Source: Poteriospumella lacustris
Lineage: Eukaryota; Sar; Chrysophyceae; Chromulinales; Dinobryaceae
Direction: 5' to 3'
Assembly (NCBI GenBank): GCA_008000375.1
Contig: SMOI01000005.1
Span: forward strand, 79,337-143,336
DNA length: 64,000 nucleotides
In this document: piece after piece, positions 1-11,030 of the stretch
Layout of the letters: every line of letters begins with the position of its first letter
How positions within the stretch are numbered: the stretch's first letter is position 1
Notes under the pieces: model-generated
Told to the model about the DNA's origin: nothing
Databases searched by the model: none
Seen by the model: the letters and a program-made list of their open reading frames with translations, nothing else
Program-made: the position numbers and the translations under genes

Positions 1-1209
1 GATAGCGATGCTTTCGGCTGCTGAAATTTCTCGATTACGAAGGGCCTCATCTTCTTGCAATACCACTTCTTTTTGTTTCAGCGATCTTGGCATCGGAAGG
101 GTTGCAGGTAAATGATGAAGATTGACCGTTTGGGTGGAGGAGAACGGTGTGGTCAGCTCCAGCAGTGATTTATTCATATCCGCTTGCAGTCGATCGCGTT
201 TGGAAGATAAACGATACGTTGCGGTGGATGATGTCAAGACTTCTGCTTCACGGATGATTTCAGGCGGGAAAAAGTCTGTTGGATTCGCCAACGTCATCGT
301 CGGGTCCAAAATCGAACTGATCCAACTCTGTTGTGGTTTGATTCGGGCTGCCTGTTGTTGTACTGGTGCTCCTGCTTCCAGACTTTCGAGAAGACTGCTC
401 ATTTCATTTTCGTTTATTGAACTAGGCGACAGCAATATCTTGGACCACAACAAGCGCAGATCGATTCCACGTAGATTTACTTCTTGGTCATTCTCCAATG
501 GAATTGCGGAAGAGTCGTACAATCGATTGGCCTGATTGCCACCCAATAAAAGCGGATCACTCACTTGATGAAAAATATTGTGCAACATCAGATAACGTGC
601 AAACTCAACGCTGATTCGTGGCGTTGCACCTGTTGCCACAGGAAAGAGTTGCAGCGAGGGAAGGCAAAAGATGCCCTGACAACTCTCGTATGCAACCTTA
701 AATAAGTGACCCAAATGTTGAACCAAATCATATCCTGCAGGAAATCGGTACCAGTAATCCTGAGAACAGTATATTCTCAAGGCCAGGTGATCGAATTCTC
801 TCAAGGTACCCCGTTCGTATGCATTCAGCAAACTATCGTTCGCGACAATGAAAAATAAAGTTTTTGTGAGCCCAGTCTGAGTGGAAGTCGATTGAATCAC
901 TCTTGCCATGGCATAAAAACCATTAACCTTAGAAAGGTGTGCATCTATCGAGGAATCGATCATACTCAACCACACTTTCATGGTGTTTGCAAGCAACAAG
1001 ATGAACTCGTCCGTAGAACTTCCCAGTAGGTTGTCAACTGCGACATTTATGAAATGCCTCATGATGAAAATTTCACGAAATTGTTCGATGTAGCCTTGCC
1101 AGCCGGACTCCTTCGCCAATATTCGGGTATGGCGATAGGGATCATCCAGACAAATCGAAGAACTTTCGACGCCTTTCACGGCATGTAGCAAATCCGCAGA
1201 AGAAACCAT
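1..1209 (-). CDS. RUN-domain-like protein, C-terminus cut by window edge
   Basis: An uninterrupted reading frame runs from an ATG at 1209 to base 1 with no stop, so at least 403 residues are present and the C-terminus lies outside the window. Residues of about 25-190 are helical. One stretch, near residues 110-150 (MAR-x(7)-TGLTKTL, then NDSLLNAYERGTL), resembles the later helices of RUN domains, which have an arginine-containing helix, then a leucine-rich helix, then a YExGAL-type helix. RUN domains bind small GTPases of the Rab, Rap or Arl type in membrane traffic. The rest is polar and rich in S, Q and E, with the basic segment SLKQKE near the cut end. The gene is divergent from the TAF5 gene. 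The RUN assignment is by eye from a few positions and could be wrong; that this is a real gene is supported by 1.2 kb of open frame. Confidence 0.5.
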   Translation of the reverse strand, partial: MVSSADLLHAVKGVESSSICLDDPYRHTRILAKESGWQGYIEQFREIFIMRHFINVAVDNLLGSSTDEFILLLANTMKVWLSMIDSSIDAHLSKVNGFYAMARVIQSTSTQTGLTKTLFFIVANDSLLNAYERGTLREFDHLALRIYCSQDYWYRFPAGYDLVQHLGHLFKVAYESCQGIFCLPSLQLFPVATGATPRISVEFARYLMLHNIFHQVSDPLLLGGNQANRLYDSSAIPLENDQEVNLRGIDLRLLWSKILLSPSSINENEMSSLLESLEAGAPVQQQAARIKPQQSWISSILDPTMTLANPTDFFPPEIIREAEVLTSSTATYRLSSKRDRLQADMNKSLLELTTPFSSTQTVNLHHLPATLPMPRSLKQKEVVLQEDEALRNREISAAESIAI

Positions 1210-1644
1210 TTCACTTTCTCTTACTTATCCATGTTCTATTCACAAAGGCTATAAACAACAGGACACATGTCTTGTGTTTTACCTGTTCAAATGGTCCAAA
1301 GTCCAAAGGCAACACGAAAAGACCTGAAAATCGACGGGTTTGAATCGATAGCGTCCTTGTACATAAAATGGTCTTCACATGACATAGTATATATTGTCTC
1401 ATTGTGGACAGTTTGTGCGCTGCTGTTGCATTGACGAGGCGACGAGGCGACGATGGCCGCAATCCCAAAATCGATGACCTTTCGTCGCCGCCGATTCCTC
1501 AATGCATTCGAGGAAAAGGTCTTCTAACCACAATCAATTTGGAATCCAACGACATCACACTTCGCGATTAGTACCGTGGTCGAAAGTTAACCATTTCTGC
1601 TTTTTGCACTTTGGTGGTCGTTCAAGTGGTATTTGCGGTGTAAA
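1210..1644. other. Divergent intergenic region, RUN-like gene / TAF5
   Basis: About 435 bases separate the two start codons. Short reading frames on the minus strand lack family features and overlap each other. A TATATATT-like stretch lies near 1387. The region presumably holds both promoters, but no individual element can be assigned. Confidence 0.4.
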
Positions 1645-4468
1645 ATGAGCCATCCTGAGACGGAGCTCCATTCCTCTGAGACAGTGAACGTTGTTCCCAG
1701 TGTTGACCATTTCTCATCTTCGTCATCTCTTCCCAAGTTCTCCTTTGAAAGCGGTGACTCAGCTGGCATCGATCGACTTGTTCGAGACTATCTATTAGCG
1801 AAAGGGTACGGAACCGCAGCATCGGCCATGGAAAAGGAGATTGAAAATCGACAAGAGGGAAAGAATGGAGCTGGGCAGCAATCGGCAGTTGACGTGCTAG
1901 TCAATACTACCATGGCAAAGACTTCCGGTTCTCAACAAAAGATGGACGGGATCAATTTGGTGGAAGCGATTTATATCAAGGCTCTTCATGACAACGATTT
2001 CAACTTGTATGTCACTGAGCTTAATGACTTCAGTTCCTGGGCTTTGGGCTCTCTCCATATCGTGAAAAACTATTTATTAGCCGTTCTGTTTGCCATGTTT
2101 TGCCATTGGTAAGTTCTCTCTCGGGTGTTTAATGATGATGGGCCATGAACTAAACGGGATCACCGTCTGTTTCTCTTTGTCAGTTACGTCGCCATGATCC
2201 GAAATGGGAACGTCGCACCTGCGCAGAAGCTCTTCTCCTGCTATCGGGAGTATTTTAATCATTCGTTTGGACCTGAGTTGCATCGACTTGCATTGCTGCA
2301 CAGCGCTGATCAACTGGAAGACATCGAATTCCTCACCAACAACAGTTTCGTGTAAGTTTCGTCCCTCCCCCTACGCTGCTCTACCGTCTCACATCCCTGA
2401 TTCCTTGGTCTATCAATCTATCTTTAGCAAATCTCTGTTAAAGGATAAGTTCAAGGTGTTGATGAGCCCTTTGGCTTTGCAACTCGCTTCGCAGAAACTA
2501 CGTCAAGACAATTTGGTGATGCTGGCTACCATCATCAATCAAAAGGTTGTTTTCGAGAAACTGGAACCCGTAGACCCATCGATCGTAGAGTCTGATGATC
2601 GTGAAAGCTGGAGTCTGATATCGTTGCCTGGATATCATCCGGGTAAGTGGTAGTCGTTGCATATTCTCTTGTATAGCCGGCCGTGTTTGAACAGGACGAG
2701 ATTGTTGGCTACCTACAGAATCACTGGCGGAACAGGAGACCACGAAACTAGTACTCGGTGTGGCTGGTATGGGTGATGTAGCTAAATTTTGGAAGGAGCG
2801 AAGCGCATTGTTTGGAGACATCGAATTCCCGGATGTCACCCACGACCATTTGTTGGAAGTTTGGAGCTCGAAATTGATTCGCCCGCACGGCATCTTGAAG
2901 AAATGTGCCCGTATGGATGGCAGTATTCCTGATGCTTCCAATCAACATACGTTGGATCAATGTATTCAACGAGCTGGCCATGCATTCTCGAAATTAGCTT
3001 CCACTGCCGCTTCAACTATCGGCAATAGCAACGGTGATGTGTTTGCTGCTCCATCCGCTGCAGCTTCATCCTTGAACGACGATGGCTACATTCCTGGCAA
3101 GTATGGAGACACGTTGAATCCATCTATTATCTGTGCCACGATTAGCAATGCGTACGATCATTTGACGTCGATGGATATTTCGCCGTCGGTGAATCAAATT
3201 GCCACGGCGCATCACGACAGCATCGTGCGGGTTTGGCGTGTGAATCAAACACCCGAAGAACAAAGTAAATTCCCATGGTTTGGACGCAACCTACCTGCTC
3301 CCCAAGAATGGGAAATGAATCAAATTCTTCCGGTGCCGGAGAATGCACACGATGAACAGCAGTCGCAGAATGGCAATCGGTCCGTCACTGGTGGTAGTAC
3401 CGTCGGTAGCAGCCGAACTGCCAACACAGCTTCGAAGCCAACGGGATATCCGTGTTTGGAATTTGTGGGCCATAGTATGCCCGTTTACTCCGTCGCACAG
3501 AGTCCCTGCGAACGCTTCGTGCTTTCGGCCAGTGCCGATGAAACGATTCGCGCGTGGGATACAGCCGTGGTACAATGTGTCGGCAAGTATCATTGTTTCT
3601 CCACTCCGTGGCATGTTCGTAGCAGCCCCATTGACGCGTATTATTTCGCCGCCGGTCATGCGGATCGCACGGTGTCGGTATATGGCATGGATCGAGAAGC
3701 ACCGATTCGTTTGATGACAGGGCACACCAGCGATGTAAATGTGGTGGCATGGCATGGTAATGGGGTGCTGCTGGCCTCAGGTAGTGATGACCGTAGTGCC
3801 CGTCTTTGGGATATTCGTTCTGCGAAAAGTGCGCGAATTTTCCATCATTGCAATGCACCTATTACTGCCCTTCAATTATCAAGCTTGGGTACTCTTCTCG
3901 CGGCCGGAACCGACGAAGGCAAAATCTATGTCTGGGACATTCGTACTAGTCGTCAATTGGCTATTCTACATGGACACAACGATGAAGTTACTTCCTTGTC
4001 CTTTTCACAAGACCGAAACCAGGCGCTATGTTCAGGAGCCTTGGATTGTTCTGTCCGTGTTTGGGATCTACGAGTGGCGTTGGAGACAGCGTATCATTCT
4101 CCCACCACACAAGCGTCCGCGTCGCTGCCATTCGACTATTCGGTCTGTGTCTTGAAAGCAACGAATGCATATTTCACCAAGGCATGTCCGGTCTATCACG
4201 TGGGTTATACTGACAAAGGAATGGTGTACTGTGGTGGTATGTACAGCGCTGCGACAGCTTCGGGTAAGTCATCGTTCTCATTTTTCCGTGCGCTATTTAC
4301 AAAATACGGGGTGAACTAACTTGTCGATGTGTGTCTGATGAAAACATAGCCATTCGCGAGAAAAATGTCACCGAAAACAGCACTGCCGTGGCAGAGCAAA
4401 TGTTGATCAAGTCGTTTGGTATGTCCTCCGTCATTCCAACGAAAACCGTGACCTCGTCGATGTTGTAG
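1645..4468 (+). CDS. TAF5: Transcription initiation factor TFIID subunit 5 (TAF5)
   Basis: Scaffold subunit of TFIID, and in many organisms also of SAGA, in the nucleus. Five exons are inferred: 1645-2108, 2184-2351, 2428-2642, 2719-4263 and 4350-4468, giving 836 residues; every junction keeps the frame. A LisH-like segment lies at about residues 40-68 (LVRDYLLAKGYGTAASAM). The TAF5 N-terminal helical domain (NTD2) covers about 95-235, and joining exons 1 and 2 restores the expected FCHCYVAMIRNG helix. WD40 repeats fill about 430-790, with repeated GH...SxDxxIRxWD signatures (ADETIRAWD, SDDRSARLWDIR, LDCSVRVWDLR). Order and length fit TAF5 of other eukaryotes. The start is the ATG at 1645; the first open codon, at 1633, is TTG and was not used. 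A serine- and alanine-rich linker and an inserted Ser/Gly-rich loop occur before the main propeller. Confidence 0.93.
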
Positions 4469-4554
4469 ACAACCCTACTCCTGTGTCGTCGGTGGTAGTA
4501 GAACTGTAATCTATCCTCCCTGTAGGTTGGGTGTAAGTGTGTATCTTTGCTGTG

Positions 4555-5573
4555 TCATTGTCCGTCTGTCAATTGCCGAGACTTGGTGATTTTTTCATGC
4601 AGAAAGAACTCTGCTTTGCCCCATGACGTATCACACGTATCTTGAACCAACAGAAGAAAGTCACCGTGAGGATCATCCAATGGACTCGAAAATGTTACCA
4701 CGTGTGTTCCTTCCGCACAGGCACAGAAACATTTCGACAATTCTGATTTCATGGTAGTTGAAAAGGCTGTCCAATGAAGGAATATAAAGGTCCCATCCGT
4801 CCAATAGGTATTGACACAGAAATCGTCCTCAATCCATTCGATTCTGCAGTCGCGAATTCGCGATGGTAAGTTTTGGGAGAGTTTTTCCCATCGTACCATT
4901 CGCCGTTCACCTCTCTCTAACAATGAGGCCACAAGTTCAATGCCAATCACTTTACTAAAGGTTCCAATGAATGCTGCGGTATAAACCTGAGAAACGCATG
5001 GACAGTCACATTTTGGAAAAAACAAAGAGAGGTATCGAGACGGCTTACCAAGGTTCCAACGCCACAACCCAAATCATAAAAACGTCCACCATCCTTAGCG
5101 CCATAAACGGAGACAAGTTTTAAATACATAGTCGCAAAAATTTCGTGATCTAACTCTCCATAGGCGAAGTTTTCTCCGTGATAACCTTTCTCGCCTCTTT
5201 CTTTCAACGACACACGACTTCCTCTCTCCAATGAGTGCTTATCATACATTTCTGGAATGGTATTTCTGGCGAGAGCCAAACCATCTGAACTAATATACTT
5301 TACTTCATGGAATAGTGTTACCATAATCTCCTTTAATGTGTCAAGAGTGATCTCCAAATTCATCGGATAGGGCTGTTCTTCGGTCGGCATGGTTTTTCGG
5401 TTAGCAATTTCAAGTATTTTGCTCCAACGACTTGCAACACCTGGTTTGCAAGCGGCAACCGCTTGAGTTACCCGTTCTCTTGCTTCGGCATTATCAAGAA
5501 CTTGTTCCAGGGTTGTAAGGGGAGGCGGAGGCTCCGCTGGAACGACTTTCTTTTTCGACCGAAAGTTTCCCAT
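4555..5573 (-). CDS. DOT1-like SAM-dependent methyltransferase with myristoylation-type N-terminus
   Basis: Two exons, 5573-5049 and 4986-4555, joined across a 62-base intron, give 318 residues. The SAM-binding motif I is FYDLGCGVGTLV at about residues 165-176. It is followed across the splice by YTAAF...KVIGIEL, the post-I acidic strand, an arrangement seen in DOT1-type lysine methyltransferases (DLGSGxG, then GxE). The fold is class I Rossmann. The exact substrate cannot be told: DOT1-like enzymes of protists include H3K79-type methyltransferases, but many related proteins are uncharacterised. The protein begins MGNFRSKKK, matching the MGxxxS consensus for N-myristoylation followed by lysines, which would favour a membrane location rather than chromatin. 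It is convergent with TAF5 and divergent from the EEF1A methyltransferase gene. The methyltransferase call is firm; the DOT1 relation is tentative. Confidence 0.7.
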
Positions 5574-5950
5574 TTGTTCAGATATTCATACCTTTCCAAT
5601 TGAATAGCCAAGAACACTTCAGTACAAGACTTTTATCCTTTCCCAAGAGCCAGATTTCCCCTGTTGTAGTTCATTACCAGTCAACATACGTTTGTGGACC
5701 GTTGTCAAAAAGGCCAAGAAGAAGAAAGAGTGCACGATGCAACGGACGTTTCATTTCGACATTTCGACTGGAAACGAAGCGTTACATTTTTGACAACCAC
5801 TTCCACTTCGTTGGACATTCAAAAGTGCCATTGGTATGGTTTGATGGTTTTGTGGTTTGATATTCGTGGAGGACTTGCGCCATTGCACAAATCGTCCGTG
5901 AAATCGATTTACCTGATAATCAGCAATATACAAGGAAATTGAAAGCGACC
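5574..5950. other. Divergent intergenic region between two methyltransferase genes
   Basis: About 377 bases between opposed start codons. Small reading frames on both strands have no recognisable content. It probably holds both promoters and 5' leaders; nothing more specific is visible. Confidence 0.4.
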
Positions 5951-6658
5951 ATGGCGACTTCGAACACAGCTTTGTTTTTGAAAAACTTCGAAGAGAAGGC
6001 GGAATTCAACCAGTATTGGTACTCGCAAATTACCATCGATCGCATCGTTGAGGAGGTTGTTCGTATGGGAGGTCGAGTAGGATTTCTATCGACCCCATCT
6101 CTGTACTTTGCGCTGCCTGAGTCCGTTCGAGAGCATTGTTACGTATTTGATGTAAGCAGCTTTGTTCACTTGAGGTAAACACCGTGCAGTGGTGTAACGT
6201 GGGTCATTGATGATTCAGATCGACGAAGTATGGAAGGATGATCGCGGATTTGTCTATTATGACTTCAACAAACCAGAGGACGTCCGTCAAGAGTTGCATC
6301 AAACCTTTGATATGGTGGTAGTGGATCCGCCCTTCATCACCGAGGAGGTCTGGAGAAAATACGGAACTACTTGCAAGCTTTTGCTCAAGGAAGGTGTAGA
6401 AGAAACCGGTATTCCAAAAGGAAAGGCTATTTTGACTACCATCAATGAGAATAAGGATCTGTTGAAGGAGTTGTTCAATGCGGAGCCTACGGTATGCCTC
6501 GAGTTGCGTTTGAGCCATGTTCTAGCTGACCTGTCATTATTTTGAATATGTAGGCTTTTCTTCCGTCTATTCCGAACTTGGTTTATCAGTACAATCTGTA
6601 CACAAACTACCCAGCGGTCTGCTTTGAGCGCAAAAATCATGAAATTCCTGACTTCTAG
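5951..6658 (+). CDS. EEF1AKMT1: EEF1A lysine methyltransferase 1 (EFM5/N6AMT2 family)
   Basis: Predicted to methylate a lysine of translation elongation factor 1A in the cytosol. Three exons, 5951-6151, 6219-6491 and 6554-6658, all joined in phase 0, encode 192 residues, close to the usual length of the family (about 200-230). The diagnostic catalytic tetrad DPPF sits in MVVVDPPFITEEVW. The N-terminal part has the family's FNQYWYSQITIDRIVEEV helix, and a short strand ending in FD, at the exon 1/2 junction, corresponds to the SAM-binding acidic edge. The final exon supplies the NLYTNYPAVCFERKNHE ending typical of this family. The start is the ATG at 5951; an earlier in-frame TTG at 5939 is not a credible start. 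Confidence 0.92.
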
Positions 6659-7059
6659 CGGTGCAAGCTAATATATGCTTTGGAATAGTGGTTCGCATGG
6701 TATCAGATGCCGTCGATGTTTGAATGATTACCACAGTGGATCCTTGTCTATATGTGTGCGAATTCGGTGTTGAACTTGATCAACTGCGTGTAAATACCAT
6801 GACTGACAACATTCTGGTTACTTTCCCTTCCTTTTTTTAGAAAAGGGCAAAAAAACACCAACCTATTATAAAATGTGACTGTCCGAATCAGTGATCAACC
6901 AATATAAGCTTTGAGAACTCAACCTTTCTATTCAGCAATTACAAAAGAAGGACATAGCAATTTCGTTCGTTCGGGGCTAGTATGCTCATCAACCACAAAA
7001 CATAGGCAGCCGACCAATGCATTTCATTCTACCTATCGACTATTCTGTTCTCAACTCAT
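6659..7059. other. Convergent intergenic region, EEF1AKMT1 / ACP
   Basis: About 400 AT-rich bases between the ends of two convergent genes. It should hold both 3' UTRs. No RNA gene, repeat or conserved frame is visible. Confidence 0.4.
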
Positions 7060-7558
7060 TTACTTCTTCTTTGACTCAACTTCCTTGATGACCTCATACA
7101 TCAAGTCGAAAAGATCCTTGACGGTCACCACTTTGCCCAACTTCTCCATCGGCACCTTCGTGTTGGTTTCCGCCAACTCATCCTTGAAAGTACCTTCAAG
7201 ACTGAGGAGAACAGCAACAACATCCACAGAATCGGCTTCGTAATCTTGCACCAAGTTGGCAGTTAACTTCACATCTTTCTGATCAACCTCATCCAATTGC
7301 TTGGCAATGGCTGAACTGACCACTTCGAACAACTTCGCTTCAGTAATAGACTTCAATTCCCACTAAAAATGGCAAATTTTAATTAGAACAAAAAGTCAAA
7401 TAATCAAGGAACAAGGATCTTACCGCACTTCCAGTGGTCATTTTGAGAGGAGCTAGAGGCCCACGCTTCAAGTGAATGGCGCGAGAACCACTCACGAAAG
7501 CACTCGAAGTCTGAAAGAAAACAGCAACCAAGAGAAGAATAGCGACGAAAGACTTCAT
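7060..7558 (-). CDS. Plastid-targeted acyl carrier protein
   Basis: Carries growing acyl chains on a phosphopantetheine arm during plastid type II fatty-acid synthesis. Two exons, 7558-7424 and 7362-7060, give 145 residues. Exon 1 is almost exactly the targeting sequence. It holds a hydrophobic signal peptide (MKSFVAILLLVAVFFQT), an SSAF cleavage site with the phenylalanine used for import through secondary red-type plastids, and a short basic transit segment. Exon 2 is the ACP domain, a four-helix unit with the prosthetic-group serine at about residue 90 in ADSVDVV, equivalent to the usual DSLD. An in-frame upstream start exists but would bury the signal peptide, so the ATG at 7558 is preferred. 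The gene is divergent from EMC5. This protein is the main evidence that the host has a secondary plastid. Confidence 0.93.
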
Positions 7559-7959
7559 TTTTTTGGCGATGATATTTATGAAAAGTGATGGAATCTTCGA
7601 GACAAGTTGTGGTTGAGAGAATCCTTTCGCATCCAAACAACACCAAACTACTCCACCAACACTCCACAACGTCGTCATCGCTCCTAACTTTTCGCAACTA
7701 CAACAGGGTGTTGTACAATACTTTCTCTATTTTTGTATAATGTATTGGCAAATATTTGGCTTTTTCATGTACGCAGTCAGCCTCGCCTTCCAGTCGTCGA
7801 TTGCCGATTGCCGCCTGATGAAGCCTGAAGTCTCTTGTCAATGACAATAAAATACGTAGTGAACAGGGGCGCGAACCAGTCGAGCTACAAGGCAGCATCA
7901 ATCCGCAGCTCGTGAAGTTGTCGAATACCGTGAATCAGATTTGTCGAAGATCCATTGCA
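7559..7959. other. Divergent intergenic region, ACP / EMC5
   Basis: About 400 bases between two start codons, presumably both promoters. A stretch near 7867-7895 read on the minus strand resembles a tRNA D-arm but does not continue into a tRNA. No other element can be named. Confidence 0.4.
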
Positions 7960-8409
7960 ATGATTGGAAAAGTCTCCATCTTGATAGGTGGATTGATTCT
8001 GGCCTACGCTGCTTTCTCTCATCGAGATTGTAAGTTCTATTACATTTTTGCTGAGGTGCAATCCTGCTTATTGCTGATTAAATGGATTCAGATGTAAAGC
8101 TCAAAGTTCGAAGTGATGCGAATGCTCATTCTGATGCTTTGCTTACCCCAGAGGTATATAGACATATCTATCTGCTATGCCAAGTGTGAGGCAAGTTAAT
8201 TCATGATTTTTGTTGTCTAGGTATGCATTCAAGCTTTTGTGGGCTTTGCTTTCGTTTTGGTCGGTTTGCTCTACAATCTACGGATTCGATCCGTCAAAAC
8301 AGGAGCGGATGTGAAAGGCAAGACCTTCGGTGAGACCTTCGCGGAAAATGATTTTCAAGTCTTCAACAGCCGTCGAAAGCAACTTTCCAAGCTCCAGGCT
8401 TCAAAATGA
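7960..8409 (+). CDS. EMC5: ER membrane protein complex subunit 5 (EMC5/MMGT1)
   Basis: Small core subunit of the ER membrane complex, which inserts transmembrane segments into the ER. Three exons, 7960-8029, 8092-8153 and 8221-8409, encode 106 residues, the normal size of this family. The first transmembrane segment (ILIGGLILAYAAFSHRD) is followed by the conserved AAFS...Y pattern, and the second is AFVGFAFVLVGLLYNL. The C-terminal signature KTFGETFAENDFQVFNSRR matches the [20 protein letters not shown]-type ending of MMGT1. No single uninterrupted frame covers the gene; the call depends on the two introns, both with GT-AG ends and correct phase. The first ATG in the exon 1 frame is at 7960, and the frame upstream begins with GTG. 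Confidence 0.92.
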
Positions 8410-8617
8410 TTTTATTCAGACGACATGTAAATAGAATTAAGTCCGTCCTTCAGGGAGTTAACGGTGGCCGTGTATGTACCCATTCAGCTGTAAACGTAAA
8501 TTATCGATATTTATACAAACTATCGCTAATTCAAACGATCTAACCTAACAGTTATAAAAATGGAACGAGAGAAGTTAACGAACGTCATTCTCTCTGGTGA
8601 GTACGTAGACTCCTCGG

Positions 8618-10693
8618 TTACTTCCATGACGCAATATGTGAGCTCATTTCGACGGCAGAGCTCGCAGCTACTGCAGATTCGGATGGAGATGAAAGCTGCG
8701 AATGATGTGGCAAATGCAATGCATAGTGAGGTTGATGTGCATGCGGGAGATGTTTGCGGTCGATTTGGATGGGACTAGTGTTTTTGCTGTGGTAGGTGCT
8801 ATTAGCATCGGCTTCGTCTTCAAACACGCCTTCGAAATGACGCAAATCATAGCCAGTATAACCAACATCACCTGGCCGCAATCCATTGATGACTGGTCCT
8901 TCGTTTTCGTCGTGATGAATCTTGGCGAGAACATCTCCGACGACTGTATTCGACGCGACCAACTCGATGAAATCTTGACCAATCGACCAAGTGAGCGCCA
9001 GCACAAGCAAGGAGCACACCAAAGCTGGAATTTCTCCAATATTTCGTAATGTATGAATGTTGCCGAACGCAAAGGTTGTGATCAAAGATCCACATGCCTT
9101 CGCAAATCGAGAACCAAAGACGTCAATCCAGGCCTTCGCCTTGAATTTGATCGATTCCGACGTTGGGATATACAAAATTTCTTTCACCGGATCGTGAAGG
9201 GAAAAGAGCATCGCTTTGATAATCGATACACAGACGAAAAGCACCCACAGGGATGGCACTAAATAACTCACCACCACAGAAATGAAGAGTACCGTCGGAA
9301 AGATCATCAAACTGTGTTTCACACCAATGTGATGCACCAGGTAAGAGAAGCCAAACAACGACAACAAGAACGCAATTAAATTGGTCAATTGGCCAAAGTG
9401 ACCAAGAAGATTTGCGAATTGATTGCTGGCATCCCCATCGCCGGTGGAATCAGCGGAAGCACCTGCCACCGCCGTTGCTTTCACTATCGCTGCGTGTGAA
9501 CCCATCAGCTTGAATTCGTAGTCCAGAATAACAACTACGATTTCGTAAATGCAGCAGACACCAAGCAACTTCATCACATAAGGGTATTTGAAGATCAAGG
9601 AAAGACCCTCAATAAATCCGTGGAAAACTCGAACCACATTCGAAACAATATACGTCACAAAGTCCTGAGCCACAGCCTCCGGCTTTTCGTCGAAGGTTAT
9701 GATTTCAAAATTGCTATCTGACGTATCATCTGGTAATGAATACATTGGTGATGATGGGCGGAAAGAATGATTTCCATTATCATGGTGGGAAGAGGCGATG
9801 GACATGTCATCGGCATGATCATCTGAGATCAACGGGCTGTGAGTGGACGATTCACTGTCCGTTCTCACGCGATTGCGCATAGCAAGTGAATATTGATCAG
9901 GAAATCTGAGATTATAAACCTTGATCAACATAGAAACCGGGAATACCAGCATGGAACCAAAGATAAATAATCGTGGAATACCAATTTCGGCGGCGTTCGT
10001 GGCCAGTGTCGAACCCAGCACCGCACCAACTTGTGCAATGGCAATAATCAATCCATAGGCCCCCTTAGCTTGCTCTAAATCCATGATGGAATTGGTAAAG
10101 GACCAAAACAATGCAACGGAAAGAGATCCATATGCTTCGATTGTGAAGTAAACAAACCAACCAAGATAGCGATCTGGAGACTTGACGTGGTTGTCTAAGC
10201 CAGACTTTTTGTTCGACAGCAATGCTGCAAATATTAGAAACACCAATCCAAAAACATTGGCGACGATATGAAACAACCCCGCCTTTGTGACGATAGATGT
10301 TAAATAATCGTATATGCACACCACGAACAACACGAACACAACGGAGAGGAGCTTCGCGACAGGCTGATATTCAAGGCCCACCAAGTTTCCAAGAACGGGA
10401 TCCTTTAAAGAATCCAGAAGCCAAAATCCAGCAATAATAAAAGCCAGGATTAAGCCATGAAATAGGACTCGAGGTATTTCACGAATTGGAATGCTGAAAG
10501 ATTCGGCCAAAAATTTACGGATCGCGCGGAATGTTTTCGCCGATAAGTCTGTGGACTCGACCGATCCGATGGAGGAATACATCTTACTCCCACTTGCAAC
10601 TGATTGGAAGAATAAATGATTTCTGATTACCTCTAAAGGTTGGTTTGCTTGTTCCTGAAAAGTTTTGTTGGCGACGGCCAACCAGCATCCCAT
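8618..10693 (-). CDS. TLC-family ATP:ADP/nucleotide translocase (NTT-like)
   Basis: A single exon of 691 residues with about a dozen hydrophobic segments. The run GWFVYFTIEAYGSLSVALFW, then SFTNSIMDLEQAKGAYGLI, is characteristic of the TLC family found in plastids and in intracellular bacteria such as Chlamydia and Rickettsia. These carriers exchange ATP for ADP or move other nucleotides across membranes. A long hydrophilic loop of about 85 residues, rich in S, D and H, separates two halves, with membrane segments on both sides. No signal peptide or ASAF-type plastid site is visible at the N-terminus, so location is uncertain; it could be plastid, ER or plasma membrane. The start is taken as the ATG at 10693; an alternative ATG at 10582 (MYSSIGSVES) is also reasonable. 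Substrate direction cannot be read from sequence. Confidence 0.82.
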   Translation of the reverse strand: MGCWLAVANKTFQEQANQPLEVIRNHLFFQSVASGSKMYSSIGSVESTDLSAKTFRAIRKFLAESFSIPIREIPRVLFHGLILAFIIAGFWLLDSLKDPVLGNLVGLEYQPVAKLLSVVFVLFVVCIYDYLTSIVTKAGLFHIVANVFGLVFLIFAALLSNKKSGLDNHVKSPDRYLGWFVYFTIEAYGSLSVALFWSFTNSIMDLEQAKGAYGLIIAIAQVGAVLGSTLATNAAEIGIPRLFIFGSMLVFPVSMLIKVYNLRFPDQYSLAMRNRVRTDSESSTHSPLISDDHADDMSIASSHHDNGNHSFRPSSPMYSLPDDTSDSNFEIITFDEKPEAVAQDFVTYIVSNVVRVFHGFIEGLSLIFKYPYVMKLLGVCCIYEIVVVILDYEFKLMGSHAAIVKATAVAGASADSTGDGDASNQFANLLGHFGQLTNLIAFLLSLFGFSYLVHHIGVKHSLMIFPTVLFISVVVSYLVPSLWVLFVCVSIIKAMLFSLHDPVKEILYIPTSESIKFKAKAWIDVFGSRFAKACGSLITTFAFGNIHTLRNIGEIPALVCSLLVLALTWSIGQDFIELVASNTVVGDVLAKIHHDENEGPVINGLRPGDVGYTGYDLRHFEGVFEDEADANSTYHSKNTSPIQIDRKHLPHAHQPHYALHLPHHSQLSSPSESAVAASSAVEMSSHIASWK

Positions 10694-11030
10694 TTCCAGA
10701 CTATTTTGGGACTTTGGGTCTACTACAACCACTACGCACTACGTGTGTTCGCTGCCTTTTTCGAAACGGGTTGCTTTCTCGAAAAAATTAGGCGGTGGCC
10801 TTCGAAGTTTGTGCCAAAGATGGCTAGTTGAGGATGAGAATAACGCGGGCAAAGACGGATAACTGTTCATATTATTCATGGCGCAGGGATAAGAATTGAT
10901 TGTCCACAAGTTTGAAGGCGCAGTATTGAATTTGAAGTCTCAGAAGGTGACTTTATCACTTACAATCAGCACTTGTTTGTTGTGACACTCCACCCGTTGG
11001 AATCAATTCGGATCCAGAAGAAACTTGAAG
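10694..11030. other. Divergent intergenic region, NTT / CAMTA
   Basis: About 337 bases between opposed starts. Two overlapping short frames on the plus strand are antisense continuations of the translocase frame and are not credible genes. It is probably a shared promoter region. Confidence 0.4.

Noticed and set aside
3291-3858. 150-residue minus-strand frames
   Set aside because: Antisense to TAF5 exon 4; composition is that of a reversed WD40 coding region.
7867-7895. tRNA D-arm-like stretch on the minus strand (TAGCTCGACTGGTTCG)
   Set aside because: No pairing anticodon arm, T-arm or acceptor stem follows.
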